Assembly (NCBI GenBank): GCA_027946555.1
Contig: JAPEVC010000042.1
Location: 120,756 to 184,755 of the forward strand
Direction: 5' to 3'
DNA: 64,000 bases
Source: Gnomoniopsis sp. IMI 355080
Lineage: Eukaryota > Ascomycota > Sordariomycetes > Diaporthales > Gnomoniaceae
Shown one piece after another: positions 1 to 11,915 of the stretch (position 1 is the first letter of the stretch; each line of letters starts with the position of its first letter). The notes below the pieces were generated by a model. The model made no database searches. It was given only the letters and a program-made list of their open reading frames with translations, and was not told the DNA's origin. The position numbers were made by a program, and so were the translations under genes.

Positions 1-2827
1 TGACGGTCAGCAGTGGAGGAGTACAGAAGCAGCAGAGAGCCAAGGTCGTTGGCATGCGTAAAGCACTCGGCAGCCAGGCTGACATCCCAAGCTGCAAGTG
101 CAGTATCGCCAACTAGAACAAATCCTGTCAGTATGTGAACGGCAAGAATCGAGAGAGCGCGAAGGCTTACCAGTCTTCCACCGGTGCTCGACGTTAGCCT
201 CCTTTGCCAGCTCGAGTGCTATGTCTAGCCGGTTCAGCGCAAGAGCAAGCTCAAATTTATGCTCGGGATCAGTGGCAACTTCCAGTGCAAGCTCCTTGTG
301 GCCTTGACCATCCAGGAAGCGAGCGACTTTATTGAGCTCGCTCTCAGGAATAGATGAAAGCAACTCAGACGCAGCCTCGAGCTCGTCGCGAAGGACGAGG
401 GTCTGGTACTCAAGAACGGGGAGCGAAAGGGCGAAAGATGTGACACCGACATCCTTGTCGGCAAGGTAGATCCGGGAGTCGCGCTGGATGTAGCCGAGAA
501 TGTACATGGGCTGGTCAAAGTGCGATACAGTGTATGTCTCAGCGCCGACGAGGTAGTTCAACCGGTTCGTGGAGTTGGTGTACAAGAAACAGTCACCCAC
601 CCACTCACCCGTTCTCACACTCTCGCTGATGTCCGTAATGACCTCGAAAGCCGCCTCGACACCGTCATCCTCGACCTGTCCAGACTGTACAGCATCCTGG
701 AAGGCTTCCCGGCTGAAGCGGAGGATATAGCAGCTATCGTCACATGCAAGAGCCACTAACTCTCCACTCTCGCTCCAGTAGACATCGCGGGGCTCGACTT
801 CAATGCGTCGCACCAAGGCGCCGGTAGCCCAGTCAAAAAAGCTAATGCCTCCTTGGCCCTTGACACCAAGCAGAACGCCGCCAGCCAGGCCGTCTGCCTG
901 GAATCCGACATCAAGACCACCTTGCTTCTCAACAAAGTTCTTGAAGACCTTGACGCTCGTTGCGGACTCCCGGATTGCGAAGTCATTGGAATTCTCTTTG
1001 GAGGCCCACACGAAGTCCAACGCGGAACCGAACTGCTTGTTGCGCCATGCAAGAGCCGTGTACACAATGAACTCACCATCACCGCAGACCGCAACGAACC
1101 GGCCGTTGGCAGAATGTGAAAGGGTAGATGGGTAGACTTCGCAGCTGCCCAGATCCTTAGTAGTCAGGTGGATCGGTTGGTTGTCCTTAGTAGCCTCGCC
1201 GCCCTTGATAATGGCCGAGACGACCTCGTTGTGCTTGGCCCAGATAAGCTTGCCAGAGCCGTCCATGGACACGGCTGGCTCCTCACGACCCAGCTTGACC
1301 ACCACCGAGCCCTCGTCATAACCAATCGCGACGCCCTGCTTTCCCTTCTGGTAGCTTACACACCAAGCACGCTCTAGACCGTAGTTCAGACTCTGCTCGA
1401 AGCGGTAGGTGGATGCATGCCATATCCTCAAGGTGCCATCTTCTGATCCAGAGATGATGATGGGAAGTTCTGGATGGTAGCAGGCGAAACTGACATTGTT
1501 GGTGTGTCCTTCAAGGGTTGCAATCAGCGACTTTGTTGTGTAATCCCAGATCTTGACCGTACGATCGTCGCTTGTCGTCAGGAGATATGGTTTGTCGGAG
1601 TGTGGGTAGTAGTCAACGTAATTAACTCCCTTTTGCTCGTGTGCTTCGAGAGTGAAATTTGGTGTGGAGGAGCCCAGCGACCAGATCTTGACCGTCCTGT
1701 CGAGACATGCGGATGCGAACGTGTTTGTGTCTTTGGGATTGATCGCCAGAAACATAACCTATCCTTCTGGTCAGCAAACGTGTCGCCATCCTCGCGAGGG
1801 CGTGAGCATGGTACGGGAAACAAAGCCGCCCTTAGGTCCTTCAAGGAACTCCGGAGCTACAAAGCCCTCATGCCATGGCCTTCGGAATCCGACAATGTAG
1901 GGGTTGTCTTGGAATGACCTACATAGTGCGAGTGACCCTCGAAGGTCTGCTGGCACTTCCAGCCCATCTCCCAATTCCACAATTTGATGGTCATGTCATC
2001 ACTGGCCGTCAGAACGAAAGGCTGCGTTGGGTGGACACAGATCGCTCGGATGTAGTCTGGGTGGGCCTCGAAGCTCGCAACCTTTTCTGATGTGTTGTAG
2101 TTGTGCACTCGGAGTTGACTGTAGTATCATGCTCGTCAGTATGCTTCTTGAGTTTGCCGCGTTGTAGGACGTCGGAGCTGTGAGCCAGCACTTACAAGTC
2201 GTCACTGCCACAAACAATCCAGTTCTTACGCGCAATGAAGCGCCCCGCCCGCACGGGCACGTCCGTCAGCTCGAACGACTTGACGGTGGTTTGGGTCTCG
2301 TAGCTCCATATGTAGACGTGGCCGCTGTAGAGAGTGGTAAGGATCCATGGCTGTGTTCCAGCGAGATGTCAGCTTGTCTATGTCCAGGCTCTTGCCGCAC
2401 ATCTCCATTGTGTGGCTCGCCCCGTTGTCGGCCGTTTGCAGGAAGATCTTGGATGATTCTTTTGGTCTATGCGTACCTCGGTCGGGTGAAAATCAATGCC
2501 CTTTACACGTTCGCTCCGGGCACTTCGCAGGTGTCAGCTGTCAATTATCGTTGGACGATTGGGCGTCGAGCGAGGCGCATAGTGTTTGGTACATACAAGA
2601 GCTGTCTCTGTACAGTTAAAGGAACAATGTTAACAATCATCCTCGAAAAGCTTTTCTCGCAGTGCTGCTTTATAGCAGACGGGGTCGCTGGTATCTAAAG
2701 ACAACAGTCGTCTCTGAACAGGCCAGCTGTTGCTCTTTCGGGCAGCGCGCAATAGCTCCCTTGCAAGGAAGTGGGAATGAACTCAAGGTTGAGGAGTGGA
2801 AAAGCGCACCTTCACATCTAGCTTCAT
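1..2827 (-). CDS. sec27: Coatomer (COPI) subunit beta-prime, Sec27/COPB2 (C terminus cut by window edge)
   Basis: This is the beta-prime subunit of the COPI coat, which binds dilysine cargo and drives Golgi-to-ER retrograde transport. The N terminus starts MKLDVKRRLFARSERVKG and is followed by repeated WD40 blades (for example DDMTIKLWNWE, CLDRTVKIWS, SEDGTLRIWH) and then the alpha-solenoid region (DELEAASELLSSIPESE, ALEVATDPEHKFELAL). My exon model on the minus strand is 2810-2827, 2703-2713, 2477-2522, 2196-2350, 1923-2118, 171-1758 and 1-112. Phases agree at every junction. About 708 residues are visible; the remaining C terminus lies left of the window. The 11-nt second exon is needed to restore the conserved start. 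The family identity is established knowledge; the splice sites are my inference. Confidence 0.95.
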
Positions 2828-3740
2828 CTTGAAGCTCTGAGTCTATGTCTTGGAGTCCGTACCAATTGCTGGTTGACTGTCAAAGATCAGGGTGCTTCGG
2901 TAGTGGGCGGGGGCTTCTGTCAATGGCAACGCGCCAACATCGAGGTTGTCGCCGCTATTTTGCTTGAGAAGACGGCACAAATGGAGCAATCTCAGGTTTC
3001 CGACAAGTCTTTTAGGAGAAGAGGGATCAAGACGTAAGGAGGTGGGTATCGTGGATGGCTGGTTGTCGTAATTGGAATATGTTGAAATAGCTGCTGCCAC
3101 GTCTCCTGGAGATACCTAGTTCAGACAAGGTCAGGTTGAGATGTGGTCTCTGGAGCTCAGCCTTGGGAGATGCATGGCCTCAGGCACAGAGACAGGGGTC
3201 AATGTCCACTTTCCGCCCAATCAAAAGCGCCCTCACTGCTTAGTAATAGCGAAAGCAGGTATTTGGCCGTATATTCAGCTACACTTGGATATTTCTCCCT
3301 TCATAATGTTCAACACATCAAACAACCTGCGTTGGGGCCTCCTAAATTTGATGCATTGCACCGGCGATAGATCTTTCCCATGTTGGTTTATAAATCGGAT
3401 TTCAACACCTCTTTGCCCATAAGCATAGGGGCGCTATATTGTTTGGCAGGTTGCTTTCGGACTATCTTCTTTAGAGCAAAATCACCACATCACGAGAGAG
3501 CAGAGGATAAATTTTGTTTGTAAAATTGGCGGTTTCGTTTTCAACGAATCGCCTTGTCATTTCTTAAGTCATGCTACGTTACAAGCCATAAAGACAAAAG
3601 TTCCGTCAGCAGGATATGCATTTCCATGATCCGTTGCCCCAAACACCTTACCCATTGCCCCAGCACCGTGCCGAAATAAAGTCCTCAAGTAAATCATCAA
3701 AAATTCATGAAAGAAAGACGGATGTAGCCCGTCAAGGAGT
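2828..3740. other. Intergenic: sec27 upstream / mannitol dehydrogenase downstream region
   Basis: This is the 5' flank of sec27 and the 3' flank of the mannitol-1-phosphate dehydrogenase gene. Only short, uncharacteristic ORFs are present on either strand. No clear TATA box or repeat was seen. Confidence 0.6.
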
Positions 3741-4937
3741 CTAGTCCTCGGCGTCGGCCTGGACCTTCTTCACAATATTTTCCACCATGGGAAATAGCTT
3801 GTCCGACTTCTGCAGGCCACAAACTTGTGAGACAATTTCGTCGGCTCCCTTGGTAGCCATAATTTCAGCCAGCTCGGCAGACTCTTCGTCACCCTCGACG
3901 CGCTGGAAGCGAAACGCCATCTCGGCAGCATCCAGCAGACCACTGCAGTCCTCACCCTTCTCAGCCAACTCGAAAGCAGGGCCAATGAAGCGCTCCTTGC
4001 GACCAAGCTTGCGCAAGGGGGCACGACCGACACGTTCAACAGCATCTTCAAGGTGAGGATTGCCGATACGAGAGATGATCTTCTTGACATAGGCAGCCTG
4101 TACCTCCTCGGGGGTGTGGAACTTGGCCACGATCAAAGAAGATGTATTTGCCAGAGCCTTGTTCACCTCGGCCAATATCTCCTTGTCCTGTAAAGCGTCG
4201 TAAACAGTCCTCTTCTTGCGATTGTAGCCGTGGTAGGCGGCGGTGGCATGTCCAGTGTTGACAGTGTACAGCTTGCGCTCGATGAAGGGTTGAAGATCAT
4301 CGACCCAGTTGATGCCTTTGATGGCAGGGTGCTCGCCCTCAAACGGCAGCTGCTCCACAACCCACTCATAGAACTTCTCGAGCTTGACACTCAAACCGGC
4401 GTCGGGGTCTTGGGCGGGGACAATTCTATCGATAGCAGAATTGGCGTAGCGCACACGCTTGTTGTGGGTCTCGAGTTGGTGCTCCGGAGTGTTCTTTGGG
4501 TCCTTGATATGGTCAGCAAGCGAGGTGGTGGCATTGATCATGTTCTCGCAGGCGATAACAGCCAGAGGCTTGAGGTTGTCGGGTCGTTTTTGGATACCCT
4601 GGGCAATGGGGTTGGCGATGAATTTGAGGATGTTGGGGCCGACCGAGCAGGTGACAATGTCAGCAGTGGCAATCTCGTCGACCAAAGCATCAGGATGAGT
4701 TCTGGAGTTGATGGCGCGGTAGTTTGTAATGACATTCTCAACAGTACCCTCTGCGCCAACCTCGATGACCTTGTAAGACTTTGTGTTGTTCAGTTTGTCG
4801 ACCACCTCGGGGACAACGTCAGCAAAGACGACCTCGTAGTCGCTGTTGTGCAGAAAACAGGCAACGAAGCCACGGCCAATGTTACCAGCGCCAAAGTGCA
4901 CTGCTTTCTTGGGTGCGTTTTGAGAAGGAGCCGCCAT
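3741..4937 (-). CDS. mpdA: Mannitol-1-phosphate 5-dehydrogenase
   Basis: The enzyme interconverts fructose-6-phosphate and mannitol-1-phosphate using NAD(H), the entry step of fungal mannitol metabolism in the cytosol. It is one uninterrupted ORF of 398 residues, close to the usual fungal length of about 390. The N-terminal dinucleotide-binding signature is HFGAGNIGRGFV at residues 14-25. Downstream are blocks typical of the polyol-specific long-chain dehydrogenase family, including TCSVGPNIL, ACENMINATTS and VNTGHATAAYHGY. The start ATG at 4937 is the first in frame and lies just before the nucleotide-binding motif. The upstream region has CT-rich stretches on the coding strand and a TATA-like site near 5202-5207. 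Nothing about the gene is unusual. Confidence 0.95.
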   Translation of the reverse strand: MAAPSQNAPKKAVHFGAGNIGRGFVACFLHNSDYEVVFADVVPEVVDKLNNTKSYKVIEVGAEGTVENVITNYRAINSRTHPDALVDEIATADIVTCSVGPNILKFIANPIAQGIQKRPDNLKPLAVIACENMINATTSLADHIKDPKNTPEHQLETHNKRVRYANSAIDRIVPAQDPDAGLSVKLEKFYEWVVEQLPFEGEHPAIKGINWVDDLQPFIERKLYTVNTGHATAAYHGYNRKKRTVYDALQDKEILAEVNKALANTSSLIVAKFHTPEEVQAAYVKKIISRIGNPHLEDAVERVGRAPLRKLGRKERFIGPAFELAEKGEDCSGLLDAAEMAFRFQRVEGDEESAELAEIMATKGADEIVSQVCGLQKSDKLFPMVENIVKKVQADAED

Positions 4938-5201
4938 GTTGATTGTCTTGTTGAGAGTGTTGTTGAGGAGGATTGAATTATGGATGAAGAAGAGAACCAG
5001 GGACAGTGAAGACCGTGTTGTATGGGCCTGTCCTTTTGGTGTGCTCGAGGTGAAGATTGATCAAGAAGAAAGTCGATGGTCTCACTGCCGTGGGTAGGAA
5101 GAGAGTGATGGATTGGGAAAATAGAAGTTAGGATAGGTGGTAGCAAGATGGAATGGAAGGGAGGAAAAAAACCAGGTTGGGAGAGGGATGGGAAACAGGG
5201 C

Positions 5202-5207
5202 TTATAT
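5202..5207 (-). promoter_or_regulatory. TATA-like element upstream of mannitol-1-phosphate dehydrogenase
   Basis: On the minus strand this reads TATAAG, inside CCATATAAGC, about 265 bp upstream of the start codon at 4937. A purine/pyrimidine-biased tract lies between the element and the ORF, as is common in fungal promoters. This is a sequence match only. Confidence 0.3.
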
Positions 5208-7001
5208 GGCTAGAATGAGGATAGGAGGGGTTCGTGAGATGCACTTGCCCTCACAGGTTCACAGCATAACGAACTCAGCAGGAATGATGGGGTGCCCACG
5301 TCCCTGACGTCGGCGGGACTAGGATGTAAGTTGTAGTGGAAGGAGCGAGTGGACCGTTGGGTTGTTTATTGCGTTGCCGTTTTCACGCCATGCTCCGTAT
5401 CGTTCTTGCTAGGACCGAGGACCGTTATTCTCCAATACTACGGACTGTACCGTAGTGATAACTACATAGTAGCACAGAGGGTGTGCGTTATGCGGGGTAC
5501 CAAAGGTAGCCAATAACAAATGTGCTATTGTTCGCGCGTGGAAACTGATAGAATCGCACACAGGAAGTACTTCGGCCCTTTTCGAAAGGACGGGTGGGGC
5601 TACGATGTTGAAACCACCACTGGATGACGGGTTAAACGGGTCTGGCTGGGCCAACGTCAAGGGGAGTCGCCATTAACAGCGAAGAGGCCGTTGTTGAGGC
5701 CTTTCTGGCCAATCTGCTACCCTCATGGTGCGCGCAATATCTGTGATTGGAACCGCTGATCTACCATCAGCAATGGTCAGTGTGAGATTGGTGACCTGGT
5801 GGCCTGGTGGCCTGGAGGATGGAGTGGATCCGAGAAGTGTTGGCCATCATCATATATTGTGTGCTCAATTTTGAGTCATCAATCAAACTGACTATTACCT
5901 TCTCTAATGAACAAACCATTGCCGACCAGTGAGCAGGTTCGCCAGCGTGTGAACACAGAAATCACGAGGTAATCAGCACTCATCTCAAGGTGCCTAGAGA
6001 AACTACTTGACGTGTGATGGTGTCTGGGCTGACACCGGAAGACCGCCGAAGCTGGGCCACCGTTGTGGGTGGATTGTGGTCTTCACCGGTGGCCCTCACG
6101 GCCATGGCCCTACTTCAGGTCGGGTGAGGTGAGGTGTTGGACAGACAGTCGGCGGAAAGGGTCCGCTAACCGGTGACTCCGTGAGCCAAACCAGACTATA
6201 CCGTAAAGACTCAGGGCTTTACGTAGACAGTGTGCAAGCACAGCAACAAGGAGCATTTCCAGCCTCCGTTGAGCCTCATCGAAAGATCTGGAGATCTTGA
6301 CGAAGGCGGGCCGTTCCAGAAACCAAGCGAAGTGTGAGGCCAAACTCAGAGAAGGTCTGGAATCATCTACATCTTCATCGGCTTGTTTGCGATCCACCAG
6401 CCAACCGGGCCAAGCTGGGGCAAAAGCTGGGGCGCAGTGGGGAATATGGTGGAACTCTTGATACGTCATGCCTGATGATATCAGATCACCGTTTCCACAC
6501 CTAAAGCGGCTAAAACTGCCCCCTTATTTGCTACAAACGTTTTCTCGCAGCAGCAGAAAAATCTGACGGAACAGGACACTGTTACAATCTGTTAGTACAT
6601 AGTATGCGATCTTATTAGCCTAGGGCCATTCGTCACTTCGGCTGGATTGCAGTCTAGGTGATGTCATATCCCATCTTTTGTCTCTTTTGGCCAGCATCAT
6701 TGACGCCGACCCATGCCAGCAGTCACCACAGTGAAACTGCGCAGCCAGGCCGCCAGCCAGGCCAAGCAGCTTCCTTCCAGGTCATTTCTTTTTTTGCCTT
6801 TTTACCAAGACACACGTTGCCGATCACTGCCAGATGACGACAATGCTTCAGGACCATCCGGACCCCTGAGACTGAACGCCAACTCGGTTATAGAGTTTCC
6901 CTAACCGGCAGTCCACGACACCCTCATCATAGTCAAACTCTGCATACCTACCTACATACTATGTAGTACCTTTCGTACGGCTGCTGGGGACGCTGCCCGG
7001 C

Positions 7002-7027
7002 CTGCACCCTGCACCCTGCACCCTGCA
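7002..7027 (+). repeat. Tandem 7-mer CTGCACC, about 3.7 copies
   Basis: Direct reading shows CTGCACC repeated back to back, ending in CTGCA. It is a short minisatellite in non-coding DNA and does not match the fungal telomere unit TTAGGG/CCCTAA. Confidence 0.85.
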
Positions 7028-10000
7028 TAGACAGAGGTCGCCCCGACGGCCAACTTTGTTGTTTCAACCAACGCTGTGTCAGGCACGCGTGACATGTAGA
7101 TGGCCGAGGCCAATCCTCCCGTGAAGCGGTCTATTTTCAACAGCTGGAGCGACTCGTTGGCGCCCTTGTTGAACCTATTATGGCGTCGGCTTAAAACACT
7201 CGCGGCGCAGCACCCGCCAAGAACACCAGTACCAAATTGCCCATGGGACTGCCTCGGAGTTGCCTGTACAGAGACCTATCCTCTTCCGTTTTCTGCCGAG
7301 CCGCTGTGCCGACCACCCAGTAATCGGTCGTATATCCCGCGTCTACCACGACTCATTGCGGAGGCTATTGCATATAGGTACTACATAGTATGTATGTCTA
7401 GCACACAGAATGCCTCTGACGGGTCAGGCGGGCCGAACTATGTACGCATTAGAAGAGTCCTTATCATCAACTCTGTGGAACCCCGTGGGGACATTTGCAC
7501 TCCCTGCCACGCCTGCGAACTAGCAGCTGCTCGTGCTAACATAGTACGGGGTAAATGGGGCTCCAGATCCCCAGACCTCAGAGCTGAGCCCCACTCACGC
7601 AAGCTGCAGACCCACCCCTCCAGCATTGAAAACGGACCGACATGGCTTTCTTCATGGGTTGCTTCATCGTCAACGTGGCCGACGTGATCACTCAATAACC
7701 CGCGCCTGCCCGTAGCCTCCACCCAGTGTCCCATCGCGCACATCGCGCTTCCATGCGCTGAGCATGTGAATTTATTCCTCTTGGCAGCCCTGTCTGGCTG
7801 GCTCGATTCCCCCGTGGTCAATGGCACCGCCGAGAGCAACAAGGCACTTCGCTGTCCGTTAGCCCGACCTTTCGCCGGCTTCTTCCGACCCCCACCGTTC
7901 ACTTGTCTGTTCTCAACCTACCGGCACTGCCACCCCCCTCAGAGTCGTCTCGGGGCCATGGCTCACGATGTTCTCGACTCGTGGTATGCCTAACCTATTT
8001 CAGCTGTCGCTTTAGTGATACGTAAACAGATCCTCGCATCCCGCGGTACACCACCAACGCTCCGTCGAACTGTCGGCGGATGGCCACAGCTTCAAGGACC
8101 AAATAACCTCGGACGAGCGCAGCTCGACGGCACCTTACTGAGCACTTGGTGGTTCCATATCCAACGCAAAACGGCTGCTCTTGTCGTCTCCCAGCCTGGT
8201 CCGTTGCTTCGTGTCGTATTACTTTGCTTCCATGAAAGACACAAATCTCGCGACTGGACTCGTCTCGGGATCTTGCATGCCCGCCATGATACGGGACGCA
8301 CTTGGTCGAATGAACTGCCTAGCCTGCATATGTTGGCAGTTTTACTGCTTCTGTCAAATTGATACGGCCGTCATAGCTTGACAAAGTTTGTAGTTTTTCC
8401 ATAGTAGTCACTGGATTTCCCTCATTTGGCAGGTATGTACGTTGTGATACCGGAAGATTCTGGATCGAAGGAGTCTGAGCTCGCGTGTTCTGCGGGAAGA
8501 AAACCCAACGTGATGCCCGGTTGTACAGCCTCGGTACCTAGTATGGGTTGACGGATGACAATTTGCTTCAGGTCTAACGTCTCAAAGTAGAACATTCTTT
8601 TGGCTTTGGAATGGAAGACTAAAGAAGGCTTAGGAGAAGAGCTTGCGTGTCCTTCGCGATACGGTCATCATCTGCCCATCATCGCCAAGGCCATCGCTTT
8701 TCGAAGTCAAAGCTGGGTATTGTGTAATTCAGCTAGCCATCACAGCCAAGAGGCCGTGCCACGGCCGCACGCAAACCCAAAGCCCCGTTGACAATTGGCT
8801 TCTTGTGTCCCAGCTCTCCCACAGAGGCCAGGAAGTGCAGGCGAAGGCGCTGAGCCTGACCCACATGAAAGGCAGCACACATCAACCAGTGCAACCCGCT
8901 CTCGAAAGCTCTCATTTGGTGCCAAAAGTGGTGAAAGGGACCAGAAGTAATGCAATTTTCCAGTAGACAATATCGACATCGTAAGCAAGCTTTGTGGCTT
9001 TGCGTCCCGCTGCTGGGTCAATCGGCTTCGAGTACGATACCTCAAGAGAAATTGACGATTGCGTTGCCCGTTGGCACAATGGTCTCAGCTTCCGGGTCCG
9101 AGGGAGGCTGCTTCTCGATTCCGTGAGCAATCGGCAAAGGAAACTCATTCGCCTTTCTCCACGTCACTGTGTTCTATCGCTCCTTCAGCGCTCGAGGAAG
9201 ACTGCTTCACCGTCACAGCACGAGGTGCCAGTACCCACAACGCATTCGTCACGTCCCTAGTGATTTCCACCGTGTTACTTACTCCCACTTCGTTGTTTAG
9301 TCACTCCTAATCACGCTGTCATACCAAGCTTGATTCTATCCACGGCGAGATCAGGGTAGCACTAGAGCAAACTGGCTGACACACGAGAACCAACCCCACT
9401 AGGTGGGAGGTACTCCTCACGGTCACGCCTATGATCGTGAGCACGTACGTAAGGTTGATTCCAGCAGCGTTCAGCATGCAAAAAAACGAGGCAAGTGGAA
9501 TCGAGAGGATCCTATACAAATATCGGTTTGCCTGTACATGACGACATTTGAAACCGAGCATGTTCGTGCTTCTGCGAAATGCATCGTCGAAAAGGACATG
9601 ATGCGGCGGCGGAAGACAAACCTGGGCTTTGTTATTCAGCCAGCCGTCGACCATAGTCATGGGCATTTCCGGACACCATCGGGTACAACAAAGATCTCTG
9701 GGGCTCAATTTACGCGTCCGCTGCATGGTGTAGATCTGCATCAGGCGGGCACTGACACGGCATATCAAGACACAAGACGGCACTGCTAGGCGTGCTGTAG
9801 TTAGGTCATGCCTTGTCCAAGTTTGAAATGGGTGGAATTGTTGGTCCGCTCACCACTGCCCTACGAATGGGTCTGAGGTCTGGTCTGAATACATAGCGGT
9901 TCGACACAATGAGGACATGGGTCCTGGGCGTATGTGGACGATGACTCCAACGGAATCACGACCTCCAACATCTCTTGACATTGGGCCGGTCTGCGAAATC

Positions 10001-11718
10001 AAAGACTCTGGTGATGTGAAAGTGCAAGTGTCACTGTCGAAACCGCCCGTCATCCATGGATCTCATGTCACACGGAGGCCGACCCTGGGGCCCTAGACCG
10101 TTCTTGTATAAAATTATCTTCAGTAAACTCCTTCCAAATATGGGAACACGAGCACAGGAGGGGCTACATTGGGTGGAAGTGCTGGAAGGTCCGGTCATAG
10201 TGGACTGCCACCTGTTGGAATTGTGGCCGTGGCCAACAATGGACATCGAGTCGTTGCACGCGTAGGATAGTCGTCTCTGACCGTCACGCATAGTGCGGTC
10301 AGAGCAACGGAAGGCAGACCGAGACCCATTACGGGGCCACGTTCTCGGGAAGGAGGCGTCTACGTCAGGCCCATGACTGGAATGGCGGCGACACAGAGGT
10401 GTGGAAAACTGGACCGTTCCCCTGGTAATGAGAAGACGTTGCGTCCCAAGAGGCTGTAGTCGTGCCTCGATGCCACAATGATATGCTTACTCAATGAACA
10501 GCCTGAAGCGTTGCCGCTCCATTAACAAAGCTAATACGAAGCTCCCATTTCAGAAGAACGAGCACCAAGTGTCTTACATCTGTCCCAGCAAGATAAAACT
10601 TCTGGACGCAGTCCAGAGCTAAACACCTTTCACTTCAGCAGTTTCCCGGTTCAATAGACCCACCACACGTGGCTTCTTGGGCTCAATTCACCAGGCTTTG
10701 GGGCAAAAACAAGGCGGTTGACTTGCTACATAGTGAGGCTCCACGTGACAATACTTGTGGCGAACATCCGCGAGCAGATCGGACAACTTGATAATTCCAC
10801 CTTCGCAGGCTGGGACCTATCTTCCACTATGCCCAGTCTTCACAACTCTGAGAAGCTGATTCGGCAATTCGAAACCTCATACAAATTTCGACGACGTGCT
10901 CGAGTGGGCGACAAACAATCAGTGGTTATCAGGCCATTCAGCTTTCTAGTACTATGATATGCTGGTTCCTCCCGTCGGAAATACGAAATTATTCGGGACT
11001 CCATGACCACTTGGCTAGGACGTAGTTATATAGGTACCTAGTACAAGCGACAATGTCAGGTGCAAGCGATTTGGAAGAAAAATGGCATTTTAAGTGCACA
11101 TCCCGCGGGCCAGATTCCAGCTGGAGGCTGTTTTTACTGTAGAGCCGCGAGGAACAGTCGGACTGGAAATCCATCCAGAAGCCCAGACACTGTTAAAGCC
11201 CTCTTCTCATCAGCAGCATCCTTCACTTGAAAGCCCTGGGACCTCGGGGACGTCCTTCCGAGAACAGACACCTGAAAAGACCAAATCGGACATGTAAAGC
11301 AGTACCCGTGGGCTTCCAAGCTTACATGAGGACCCTTTTTTTTTGTTTCCCACTCTAAGTCTCTCGGTCAGTGTCCCAGCAGCAGTAAGTGCCAAAATTA
11401 GTATGTGGAGACATAATCGGGCTGTACTGTTCATTGATAGACGACTGCTAAACTGGCTGCTAGGTTTACAATATAGCTCTGCAATATGGTAGAGGGGTCT
11501 AACCGAGTCCGTAGTTGGTATGTACCATCTCTTATTAACAAGAGCTACGCTTACCGCTTAGTGACTTGAATAGAAGCAGGCTACGATATGTCTGAAACTT
11601 GCCGGACATATAAAGAAAGGACTTGAATTCCAAACCTCATATATTGAGCTGTTTCTCTCTGGGCCCGCTTGCCCAGGTGAGGTTACGCTTATTCACTTCC
11701 TTTTTAGTCACTAGCTGC

Positions 11719-11750
11719 CTACCTAGGTACCTAGGTACTTGGGTACCTAA
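11719..11750. repeat. Cluster of TACCTAGGTAC palindromes
   Basis: Two overlapping copies of the self-complementary CTACCTAGGTAC unit are followed by a diverged copy containing GGGTACC. The cluster lies about 170 bp upstream of the lactonase-like gene. Similar palindromes occur in most large intergenic spaces of this window. Confidence 0.8.
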
Positions 11751-11915
11751 GCTGTCTTTCCGTGTCCGAGACCAACTGGCACTCTTCAGCAGTATGTCGC
11801 AGGGGAACTATTTCTTCACCCAACGACTGCAATCCAAAAGCTCTGTATCTCAACTCAACGGATTTCCCAGATGGCATGCGTTCCGGGCCAGCTCGACCCC
11901 GCCGCCCCGATCAAC

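Larger units (their letters stand above)
4938..11915. other. Long gene-poor stretch (about 7 kb)
   Basis: Many short ORFs occur on both strands, but none shows a recognisable domain or a splice pattern I can extend. The stretch contains scattered palindromic GTAC/CTAG/ACATAGTA motifs (for example 6945-6970, 7375-7395, 11027-11042, 11719-11750), a 7-bp tandem repeat at 7002-7027 and a short GGCCTGGTG-type tandem near 5790-5815. A hydrophobic minus-strand ORF at 9319-9783 is the only weakly protein-like segment. The region could hold non-coding transcripts or decayed genes. Confidence 0.6.

Noticed and set aside
7100..7687. 195-aa plus-strand ORF
   Set aside because: Irregular composition, no domain, and overlapping open frames on the other strand; typical of a chance ORF in GC-moderate DNA.
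9319..9783. Hydrophobic 154-aa minus-strand ORF with a membrane-like segment
   Set aside because: The hydrophobic part is short, no family is recognised, and flanking sequence offers no exons in compatible phase.
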